From positions 1 through 5,403 of the forward strand of contig JALNVE010000227.1 in assembly GCA_023227695.1 (NCBI GenBank): 5,403 nt of DNA, given 5' to 3'. Position 1 is the stretch's first letter. Each line of letters opens with the position of its first letter. A model generated the notes under the pieces. It searched no databases, was not told the DNA's origin, and saw nothing but the letters and a program-made list of their open reading frames with translations. This document shows, in pieces, positions 1 to 5,208 of the stretch. The position numbers and the translations under genes are program-made. This DNA is from Paludibacteraceae bacterium (GTDB lineage: Bacteria; Bacteroidota; Bacteroidia; Bacteroidales; Paludibacteraceae).

Positions 1-77
1 CGAGCGCGTTTAAAACTGTTTAGCCAGACAGTGCGTCACTTTTGGAAGAAGAGCACTCACAGCGGCGGCTCTTTTTG

Positions 78-109
78 ATTACTTTTTCCAGCTGCAGGGA
101 AAAAGTAAT
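78..109. repeat. Perfect 12-bp inverted repeat (hairpin)
   Basis: ATTACTTTTTCC at 78-89 is exactly complementary to GGAAAAAGTAAT at 98-109, with an 8-base loop (AGCTGCAG) at 90-97. It lies about 150 bases past the GH3 stop and may end transcripts from either side. Neither strand has a T-run after the hairpin; the only T/A runs are inside the stem. It could equally be a dispersed palindromic element. Confidence 0.6.
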
Positions 110-112
110 GCC

Positions 113-127
113 TGTCCGGCGAGGACA
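113..127. repeat. Short hairpin TGTCC/GGACA
   Basis: TGTCC at 113-117 pairs with GGACA at 123-127 around a 5-base loop (GGCGA). It stands three bases after the larger hairpin at 78-109, so the two may form a single structured 3' element between genes. Five base pairs is short enough that chance is possible. Confidence 0.35.
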
Positions 128-257
128 TTATAAATCTGTTTACATGTTAAGCAATAGCCATAATATTTATATATTGTTAATTTTCAATACATTAATATTC
201 TTAACCTGACGGCTATGGCGAGACGCTACACCGAACGGAGCATTTTTATCTATCCAA

Positions 258-2639
258 TTATTTTTCCGTTTGTTGACGCAATGGTGATATTGGAGTTTTC
301 AGGTGTAACACGTCAGAAACTTTTTCGGTGTAGGTAGGAATATCTGCCTCTATCTTCCCTCTAATGTCTGCACAGCTGCTGCCAACCCATATTTTGTACT
401 TACCGGCTTCTACCAACCATTGGCTTTTTGACTCATCAAATGACGCCAAGTCGCGGATCGGAATTCTCATCTTTAGGGTTTCGCTTTCTCCTGGTTTCAA
501 TAACTTTGTTTTTACAAAAGCCTTCAACTCTTTTGACGGTTTTTCCAACAATCCTTTAGGAGCTGAAACATAGACCTGTACAGCCTCTTTTCCCTCTGTC
601 TTGCCTGAATTAGTTACCTTAACTGCTACTTCCAATTCAGATTCCTTCGTATTGAATTTTGCCTTCGTATCGCTGTAGTCGAATGTAGTATAGCTCAGAC
701 CAAAACCAAACGGATAGGCTACTTTCTTACCAAATGTATCAAAATACCTGTATCCAACATAAATATCCTCATCGTGGTTGGAATAATGAATAGTCGGTAT
801 TTCTTCAAAATAGTCGTTCATGACAAATCTTTTGATATAGACAATATTATCAATACTAGGGAAATTGAAAGTCGACGGATTATCTGTTATGAAGACAAGC
901 CATGTCATGGTCAATTTTCCAGACGGATTTACCTTTCCTGTGAGAATATCAGCTACAGAGTTTCCACCCTCCTCGCCTGGCTGCCATGCCACCAAAATTG
1001 CATCTGCATAGTCGCTCCATGTAGCAGTCTCTATAGCAGAGCTTGAATTTATGATTACAATCAAGCGTTTACCTTCTCTGTGACATGCTTTAGATACGTT
1101 CATTATCAAGTTTTTTTCCGTATGTGTCAGTGTAAAGTCACCCTCTATTGCACGATCAGTCTCTTCGCCTGACTGTCGGCCGATGGTTATGATTGCAACA
1201 TCAGCTTCAGCCAGTTCATGATTGATACAACGCTCTGAGACCTCAAACTCTTCTAGTTTCGGACAACCTAAATCCAAATACCATAACGCAGGATCTTTGT
1301 CTACCAAAAGTTTCGGACGCGCAAATTTCACGTAGTTGCGATAAATTTCAGAAATAGTCTGAGTGCAGGCTACTCCGGCATTTTTCAATCCATCTTCAAT
1401 ATTTATTGTGTATGAAGAATTCACATACCCTGAACCTAGTCCGCATGTTAGAAAATCATACGAATTGACGCCGAAGAGAGCCACTTTCTTCACGTTTTTG
1501 AACGGAAGAGTCGAAGCATTGTTCTTCAGCAACACCATTCCATCGGCTCCACTTTTACGTGTAATTTTGGCGTGTGCTTCAAAGTCGGGTTTATCCGAAT
1601 AAACATATCCTTTGAAGCGAGGTGTCTTTACTATGTATTGTAAAACACGTCGCACATTTCTATCTATCACTTCCGTGCTGATTTTCCCGTTTTTAACCAA
1701 CTCCAGAATATTATTCATCTGAACCACCATACCAGGCATCAGCAAGTCACTTCCTGCTTTGACATAATCTTTGTTTGTTATTTCATTATAATAGGCCCAG
1801 TCTGTCATTACAAACCCCTCGTATCCCCAATCCTTGCGAAGCACGTCATCGAGGAGATCTTTGTATCCCATGGCTGGATGACTGTTTATGAAGTTGTAGG
1901 CAGACATCAAGGCCATCGGTTTCGCTTCGCGAACCACTTTTTCAAAACTGCGCAAATAGAGTTCTCTTAAGGCTCTAGGAGAAACACGCTCGTCCACCAT
2001 ATATCTGTTTGTCTCTTGAGAATTGACGGCAAAATGTTTTGCACAAGCTCCAACACCATTGCTCTGAACTCCTTTGATGTAGGCCGAAGCAATGCCTCCT
2101 GTAAGCAATGGATCTTCACTGTAATATTCATAATTTCTTCCACCCAGCGGATTCCTTTGGAGGTTCATACCTGGACCGAGTATCATATCGATGCCGAAAT
2201 CCAAGGCCTCTTCGCCAATGGCGCGACCCACCTCTTCTACCAATTCAGTGTCCCATGAGCTGGCCAGACATGTTCCTACAGGGAAACCTGTTACCGTATA
2301 CTTGCGTGTTGAGCCTTCCCTTGTAACATCTATTCTCACACCTGCAGGTCCGTCTGTCATTACGGTAGCAGGGATTCCAAGCCTTGGAATGGCGCATGTC
2401 ATTCCTAATGCTCCAGCTACAATTTCCTTTTGGCACTCACCTTTGAGAGATCCTCCAAAAATATTTTTTTGGCCGCCGCCTACAATAAGTCTGACCTTTT
2501 CTTCGAGGGTCATGGCCTTCAATACTTCATCCACGTTGTCTACTCTCAGTTGTGGTGCATTTTGTGCGGATGTTTTGCACGCTAGAGATAATAGTCCCAA
2601 CCATAGGGACACGATAACAATCAAATGATTCTTTTTCAT
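258..2639 (-). CDS. GH3 family beta-glucosidase-like enzyme, exported
   Basis: This 793-residue protein is a glycoside hydrolase family 3 enzyme, expected to release terminal beta-linked sugars (often glucose or xylose) in the periplasm or at the cell surface. An N-terminal signal (residues 1-26) ends in LSLAC (Cys21) and TSA-Q, so either lipid attachment at Cys21 or signal peptidase I cleavage after Ala26 is possible. The TIM-barrel domain (about 35-345) shows MTDGPAG (Asp96), GRNYEYYSEDP (Arg168), AKHF (Lys201-His202) and FVMTDW, in which Asp280 is the expected nucleophile. The alpha/beta sandwich (about 365-580) carries SGEETDR, with Glu492 as the likely acid/base. YPFGFGLSYT (643-651) leads to a C-terminal fibronectin III-like domain (about 668-765). 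No PA14 insert is visible. Length and domain order are normal and no key residue is missing. The ATG at 2639 directly precedes the signal peptide. It appears to be transcribed alone, with putative LacI-type operators upstream. Substrate specificity cannot be read from the sequence. Confidence 0.95.
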   Translation of the reverse strand: MKKNHLIVIVSLWLGLLSLACKTSAQNAPQLRVDNVDEVLKAMTLEEKVRLIVGGGQKNIFGGSLKGECQKEIVAGALGMTCAIPRLGIPATVMTDGPAGVRIDVTREGSTRKYTVTGFPVGTCLASSWDTELVEEVGRAIGEEALDFGIDMILGPGMNLQRNPLGGRNYEYYSEDPLLTGGIASAYIKGVQSNGVGACAKHFAVNSQETNRYMVDERVSPRALRELYLRSFEKVVREAKPMALMSAYNFINSHPAMGYKDLLDDVLRKDWGYEGFVMTDWAYYNEITNKDYVKAGSDLLMPGMVVQMNNILELVKNGKISTEVIDRNVRRVLQYIVKTPRFKGYVYSDKPDFEAHAKITRKSGADGMVLLKNNASTLPFKNVKKVALFGVNSYDFLTCGLGSGYVNSSYTINIEDGLKNAGVACTQTISEIYRNYVKFARPKLLVDKDPALWYLDLGCPKLEEFEVSERCINHELAEADVAIITIGRQSGEETDRAIEGDFTLTHTEKNLIMNVSKACHREGKRLIVIINSSSAIETATWSDYADAILVAWQPGEEGGNSVADILTGKVNPSGKLTMTWLVFITDNPSTFNFPSIDNIVYIKRFVMNDYFEEIPTIHYSNHDEDIYVGYRYFDTFGKKVAYPFGFGLSYTTFDYSDTKAKFNTKESELEVAVKVTNSGKTEGKEAVQVYVSAPKGLLEKPSKELKAFVKTKLLKPGESETLKMRIPIRDLASFDESKSQWLVEAGKYKIWVGSSCADIRGKIEADIPTYTEKVSDVLHLKTPISPLRQQTEK

Positions 2640-2702
2640 AAATTCTTTGGGTATGTGCCGTTTATTAATTTGTTAGACAGATAGTTGGTTCTTGAATTTC
2701 GT

Positions 2703-2734
2703 TTTCAAAACAGTTATACATGTCTTTCAAAACA
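2703..2734. repeat. 10-bp direct repeat in GH3 leader
   Basis: TTTCAAAACA occurs at 2703-2712 and again at 2725-2734, 22 bp apart (about two helical turns on one face). The first copy is part of the palindrome-like GTTTTCAAAAC (2701-2711). Both copies lie in the presumed 5' leader of the GH3 transcript, downstream of the proposed -7 box. They could be a second regulator site. In this A/T-rich stretch they could also be chance. Confidence 0.35.
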
Positions 2735-2746
2735 ACTTCATTATTA

Positions 2747-2754
2747 CAAATATA
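2747..2754 (-). promoter_or_regulatory. Putative GH3 promoter -7 box
   Basis: Read on the minus strand this is TATATTTG, an exact match to the Bacteroidota -7 consensus TAnnTTTG. Transcription would start near 2740-2743, giving a leader of about 100 bases before the GH3 ATG at 2639. No good TTTG-type -33 box stands 19-21 bp upstream. Instead that position is covered by the AAACGTTT palindromes at 2765-2790, consistent with a regulated promoter. Confidence 0.5.
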
Positions 2755-2762
2755 ATAAATAA

Positions 2763-2815
2763 GCCAAACGTTTAAGCATGGAAACGTTTGTATTTTAATA
2801 AAAATTGCGTTTGGC
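2763..2815. promoter_or_regulatory. Putative LacI-family operators upstream of GH3
   Basis: Two AAACGTTT palindromes lie at 2766-2773 and 2782-2789, 16 bp centre to centre. Together they form a larger inverted repeat, CAAACGTTT (2765-2773) and AAACGTTTG (2782-2790). A further CGTTTGGC at 2808-2815 complements GCCAAACG at 2763-2770. Palindromes with a central CG and an AAACGTTT core are typical of LacI-family regulator sites. Their place just upstream of the proposed -7 box would let a bound protein block the polymerase. No LacI-type regulator gene lies in the window, so the assignment rests on motif form and position. Confidence 0.5.
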
Positions 2816-2830
2816 ATTCATTCAACATAT

Positions 2831-2854
2831 AAGGCCGAAGACCTTCTTTTACTG
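2831..2854 (-). repeat. Hairpin repeat, copy A
   Basis: AGGCCGAAGACCT followed by CTTTTACTG matches copy B at 4944-4966 at 21 of 23 aligned bases, in the same orientation. On the minus strand, RNA from 2845 to 2831 folds as AAGGUC-UUC-GGCCUU, a six-pair stem with one G-U pair. Read from the plus strand the same position is a C-A mismatch, so the minus strand forms the better hairpin in both copies. The outermost pair here is A-U where copy B has C-G, a compensatory change. It lies about 50 bases past the stop of the nucleotidyltransferase gene and could act as a weak terminator for that operon, though no U-run follows. Confidence 0.55.
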
Positions 2855-2901
2855 CGACGTACCGAGATGAGGCAAATAACATAATCATGCTACATACCAA
2901 A

Positions 2902-3672
2902 CTAATAGTCTACCCCAAACGTCTCTTTTATCATGTAAAAAAGACGATCAGCAGTCAACCCTCTGATTCCTGCAGATTCCAACAGATTATTGTCTGGTAG
3001 TTCTGTCTCTATTGCCTGACAAAAAGTCGAAATATCAGCATTCATATTTCCGAAAAGCTCAATCTTAACACCAGAAACAAGCATAGCCGCAAGTCTGAAA
3101 ATATCATTTTTATGCTTAGATATACTTTTGGAATCTACAGCCTCTCCTAGCAACTTTCGTTTGCTAAGGTCAATAAAAGCTTTTGCTTTAAGACATATCA
3201 AACTTTCTACCTTGGCAATATGAATGCCATTAACATTAATACTATGTTTCAAAACAAAGTTATAATAATCATCATCCATTAGTATGGCAGAAAGGCTCGA
3301 CATATCCTCGTCTGCAGGTATAGGTTCCAATACGGCATCAGTAGGAAGACACATACTTTCAAGCTTCCTAGAGAAAAGTTCCAATTGAAAAGGGAAATCC
3401 TTTTCTTGAGGCTTAATGAACCGATAAAACTCATGCTTATCATTGCCTTTCTGACGAGTCTCATATTTTCCTGCCTTCACAAATTGCCAAAATTGACCGA
3501 CGAACTCCTGAGAAAGAGCCTCTACTACCACTATTACATCCAAATCTTTTGTAGCCCTTGCATTCTGAGCATTCAGCTCTTCGTGTATATCACAAGCTGC
3601 ACCACCAATGATAATATAATTATCTGCATAGTCACTAAACCAATCTCTGAATTTATCTATCCCTTTAACCAT
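2902..3672 (-). CDS. Nucleotidyltransferase-fold protein, AbiEii-like putative toxin
   Basis: This 256-residue protein has the signature of the minimal nucleotidyltransferase fold. Residues 20-24 (IIIGG) give the glycine pair, and TKDLDV (41-46) supplies the metal-binding Asp43 and Asp45. A further acidic residue sits in FQLELF (Glu98). The later part contains HIAKVESLICLKAKAF (151-166) with several lysines and KHKNDIFRLAAML (186-198). This resembles the C-terminal half of AbiEii-type proteins, where a lysine-rich helix precedes a D-containing motif. Known AbiEii toxins are nucleotidyltransferases that arrest growth, some by modifying tRNA, and are held in check by a DNA-binding partner. Here that partner is probably the gene immediately upstream, whose end overlaps this start by 16 bases. 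The ATG at 3672 is preceded by AAAGAG about eight bases upstream, a weak ribosome site, so translational coupling is likely. The fold is well supported; the toxin role and substrate are inferred. A non-toxin housekeeping nucleotidyltransferase is the main alternative. Confidence 0.8.
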   Translation of the reverse strand: MVKGIDKFRDWFSDYADNYIIIGGAACDIHEELNAQNARATKDLDVIVVVEALSQEFVGQFWQFVKAGKYETRQKGNDKHEFYRFIKPQEKDFPFQLELFSRKLESMCLPTDAVLEPIPADEDMSSLSAILMDDDYYNFVLKHSINVNGIHIAKVESLICLKAKAFIDLSKRKLLGEAVDSKSISKHKNDIFRLAAMLVSGVKIELFGNMNADISTFCQAIETELPDNNLLESAGIRGLTADRLFYMIKETFGVDY

Positions 3673-4643
3673 TGAAAACTCTTTATTAATTGTTCTAATT
3701 CTATTTGTATTCTGTCGTCCTTATTGTCTCGTAATTCTAAATACAAAGACAAAGGATCAATGATTCCACCATTAGCCAAATAAGTAGGATCGTACTTAAA
3801 TATCTCTATTCTGTTATCCCCATAACCCGAAACTTCTTGCTTATAATTCTTTTGATAAACAGCTTCCGTCATGGCATAATATTGAGCACTCTCATCATTC
3901 AGCATAGTATATTCTGCTAAAGCATTAATATTCGAAATATAAACGCCTTCTCCAATGATCTCTTCATCCAAAGAAACAGTTTGAACTACAGGTGATGTCA
4001 TTGCAGGCAAAGACTTTTCCCATAACTGACGACCATCATAAACAAAAAGCAGCGTTTTTTCCTTTTCTGCAATCTCCTTGATAAGTCCCAATTCTTTAAT
4101 ACTTCTAAAAGCTCTACTGGCCGTTATATAGGTAGTATTAAACTTTTCAGCTAAACTATGCGTTGTATAACCATCAAGGCTCTGTTTCTGCAAATGATAA
4201 AGCACTATGAGCTGAGCCAATGGCGTCAATACCTCAAACTTCTTAGGTTTCATTTTCGCTACAGGTTGAACATCCAGGAGTAAAGACGGAATATAAATCA
4301 CTTTATCAAGGACAATGAAATTGAGCCGCCTTTGCATAAGTCGCTGTCTGTTATAAACCGGCATTGCCCCAAATACAAATATGACTACCTCACTAACCAC
4401 ATCATCAAGTATAACGTTGATTTTTCGAAGTTGCTCAGGAGTAAAATCATCATCTTTGTGAGGTTGCGTCATCAGCACTTTTCGACCTAATATCTCTGCA
4501 GTGAAGAATTTGAATCCTTCACTGATGTATAAAGGCAAAGACAATTTGTTCCTTATCGAAACAATTTTGACATTTTCACCAATAAATCTCTTTAGATATC
4601 CTTCAACCATTTGCATATTATCTTCATTTTTGCACATTATCAT
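3657..4643 (-). CDS. Winged-helix regulator, AbiEi/MarR-like putative antitoxin
   Basis: This protein of up to 328 residues is the first gene of the pair. Residues 20-130 form an alpha/beta domain ending in RQRLMQRRLNFIV and YIPSLLLDV, a pattern I associate with MarR-type regulators of this class. A winged helix follows at about 138-205 (LTPLAQLIVLYHL, then SLAEKFNTTYITASRAFRSI as the likely recognition helix region). The C-terminal domain (228-328) has ALAEYTML, IEIFKYDP and DPLSLYLEL, motifs seen in AbiEi-like proteins next to nucleotidyltransferase toxins. The likely role is to repress its own promoter and neutralise the downstream product. Classical AbiEi has an N-terminal winged helix, so this architecture differs. 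The start is uncertain: ATGs occur at 4643, 4637, 4616 and 4610, and the homology-like sequence begins after the last of these. The first ATG lies inside an operator box. The gene overlaps the next by 16 bases. Confidence 0.8.
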   Translation of the reverse strand: MIMCKNEDNMQMVEGYLKRFIGENVKIVSIRNKLSLPLYISEGFKFFTAEILGRKVLMTQPHKDDDFTPEQLRKINVILDDVVSEVVIFVFGAMPVYNRQRLMQRRLNFIVLDKVIYIPSLLLDVQPVAKMKPKKFEVLTPLAQLIVLYHLQKQSLDGYTTHSLAEKFNTTYITASRAFRSIKELGLIKEIAEKEKTLLFVYDGRQLWEKSLPAMTSPVVQTVSLDEEIIGEGVYISNINALAEYTMLNDESAQYYAMTEAVYQKNYKQEVSGYGDNRIEIFKYDPTYLANGGIIDPLSLYLELRDNKDDRIQIELEQLIKSFQWLKG

Positions 4644-4726
4644 TCATATATGATAACATGCAAATTTAATGATAATATTCATATTATCATTATAATAAGA
4701 TTCAATTTTATCATAACATTTATCAT
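4637..4726. promoter_or_regulatory. Operator array of TTATCAT/ATGATAA boxes
   Basis: Six exact copies of one 7-bp box lie within 90 bp: TTATCAT at 4637-4643, ATGATAA at 4650-4656 and 4669-4675, then TTATCAT at 4684-4690, 4708-4714 and 4720-4726. The first two form an inverted pair around the first ATG. The middle two are the core of a perfect palindrome, with 12-bp arms at 4667-4678 (TAATGATAATAT) and 4681-4692 and a 2-base centre. The last two are direct repeats 12 bp apart. A near copy, CTATCAT, stands at 4781-4787. The palindrome abuts and overlaps the proposed -7 box, so binding would repress the operon. The winged-helix protein encoded next door is the obvious candidate binder. Confidence 0.75.
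4661..4668 (-). promoter_or_regulatory. Putative -7 box of the regulator-nucleotidyltransferase operon
   Basis: Read on the minus strand this is TAAATTTG, fitting the TAnnTTTG consensus. Transcription would start near 4654-4657, leaving a leader of only 11-14 bases to the first ATG, or about 40 bases to the ATG at 4616. No clear -33 box is present at the usual spacing; the operator palindrome occupies that interval. Confidence 0.5.
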
Positions 4727-4941
4727 TAAGAAAATTTTCAATTTAGTTTTCTTACGTTGAACAAAAATTGAATATCTCTCCTATCATAAAATTGCAATAT
4801 CTGTTATTTGGATTATTTCAGACTTCTCATTCAAAACAGGAATCGCAAAAACAGTTTACGGCACTAAAATACTATTTCATAAGAACAAATCGAACTTTTT
4901 TCGGTCTTTTTCTTCATATTGAAGGTTAGGCTATACTTTTT

Positions 4942-4966
4942 GCAGGCCGGAGACCTGCTTTTACTG
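4942..4966 (-). repeat. Hairpin repeat, copy B
   Basis: This is the second copy of the element at 2831-2854, matching at 21 of 23 bases over 4944-4966. On the minus strand the RNA folds as GCAGGUC-UCC-GGCCUGC (4958 down to 4942), a seven-pair stem with one G-U pair, stronger than copy A. The conserved flank CTTTTACTG (plus strand) follows the stem. Weaker similarity may extend to CATGC, at 5000-5004 here and 2886-2890 in copy A. The two copies are in the same orientation on either side of the two-gene module. Confidence 0.6.
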
Positions 4967-4996
4967 AGACTAACACGGGAGAGTGCTCCTTGATAA

Positions 4997-5035
4997 CCGC
5001 ATGCAAGCGGAGTACGATCAGTATCGTCCGGTGAC
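4997..5035. repeat. Cluster of small stem-loops next to repeat B
   Basis: Three short inverted repeats follow one another: CCGC (4997-5000) with GCGG (5007-5010), ACGAT (5014-5018) with ATCGT (5023-5027), and the marginal GTC (5026-5028) with GAC (5033-5035), which overlaps the second. With hairpin B they make a structured patch of roughly 100 bases in otherwise A/T-rich DNA. It may be the body of a dispersed repeat or a small RNA. I recognise no known RNA family. Confidence 0.3.
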
Positions 5036-5084
5036 TGTTCGAGATGGTGCACATTTATCAAGATTCATAGGTTTGTACTAGAAA

Positions 5085-5111
5085 CTCCGTGTATCTCTGT
5101 GTAACCTCGTA
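5085..5111. repeat. Degenerate 9-10 bp tandem repeat
   Basis: Three imperfect units run head to tail: CTCCGTGTA (5085-5093), TCTCTGTGTA (5094-5103) and ACCTCGTA (5104-5111). The shared core is CTCYGTGTA, decaying in the third unit. It lies about 100 bases upstream of the M16 start. No function can be proposed from the sequence. Confidence 0.35.
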
Positions 5112-5179
5112 ATATTAAAAAATCTCCGTTTCTCTCCCATTTTTATTCATTTTTTCGAAAAGGTTTCCGCTCTATGATT

Positions 5180-5187
5180 TACCTTTG
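5180..5187 (+). promoter_or_regulatory. M16 gene promoter -7 box
   Basis: TACCTTTG matches the Bacteroidota TAnnTTTG consensus on the plus strand. A start site near 5191-5194 would give a leader of about 15-18 bases, A-rich (AAAGAAAAAAA) as is usual in this phylum. The -33 area holds the palindrome TTTTCGAAAA (5152-5161) rather than a clear TTTG box. Confidence 0.6.
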
Positions 5188-5208
5188 CATAAAGAAAAAA
5201 ATCCATAT

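Larger units (their letters stand above)
1..257. other. Intergenic region at left edge, no supported gene
   Basis: I see no convincing gene here. One plus-strand frame is open from base 1 to a TGA at 76-78 (about 25 codons). It could be the tail of a gene entering from the left, but it has no recognisable motif. All minus-strand frames close within a short distance. The region lies downstream of the GH3 gene, whose TAA stop is at 258-260 on the minus strand. It contains a 12-bp-arm hairpin (78-109) and a smaller one (113-127). The stretch from about 128 to 210 is very A/T-rich. No T-tailed terminator is obvious directly behind the GH3 stop. Confidence 0.5.
4727..5208. other. Intergenic region between operon and M16 gene
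   Basis: This stretch separates the minus-strand operon from the plus-strand peptidase gene. The left part (to about 4935) is strongly A/T-rich and contains a 10-bp palindrome GAAAATTTTC (4730-4739) and a stray CTATCAT box (4781-4787). From about 4942 to 5040 it becomes noticeably richer in G and C and holds hairpin repeat B and further small stem-loops. The remainder carries a degenerate short tandem repeat (5085-5111), a palindrome TTTTCGAAAA (5152-5161) and the M16 promoter. A 65-codon minus-strand frame (5061 to 4864) shows no family signature, and I do not call it a gene. Confidence 0.6.

Noticed and set aside
1..78. Possible C-terminus of a plus-strand gene entering from the left
   Set aside because: Only about 25 open codons with no recognisable motif; too short to call without the upstream sequence.
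2191..2628. 145-codon plus-strand open frame opposite the GH3 gene
   Set aside because: It lies entirely antisense to the strongly supported GH3 coding sequence, and its composition (Ser/Pro/Thr-rich, no motif) is typical of a shadow frame. The other plus-strand frames within 364-2326 are rejected for the same reason.
2831..2854. Intrinsic terminator on the plus strand (hairpin then CTTTT)
   Set aside because: No plus-strand gene lies upstream to terminate, and the hairpin pairs better as minus-strand RNA, where no T-run follows. It is treated as a repeat.
3385..3675. 96-codon plus-strand open frame opposite the nucleotidyltransferase gene
   Set aside because: It is antisense to the GG/DLD-containing gene. 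Its hydrophobic look comes from the complementary A/T-rich codons, not from a supported membrane protein.
4637..4726. CRISPR array or iteron-type replication origin
   Set aside because: The repeated unit is only 7 bp in mixed orientation with irregular spacing, sits in a promoter and has no replication or Cas gene nearby. An operator array is the simpler reading.
4864..5061. 65-codon minus-strand open frame in the intergenic region
   Set aside because: It runs across hairpin repeat B and the neighbouring stem-loops, has no recognisable domain, signal peptide or promoter, and is better explained as chance openness of a repeat.
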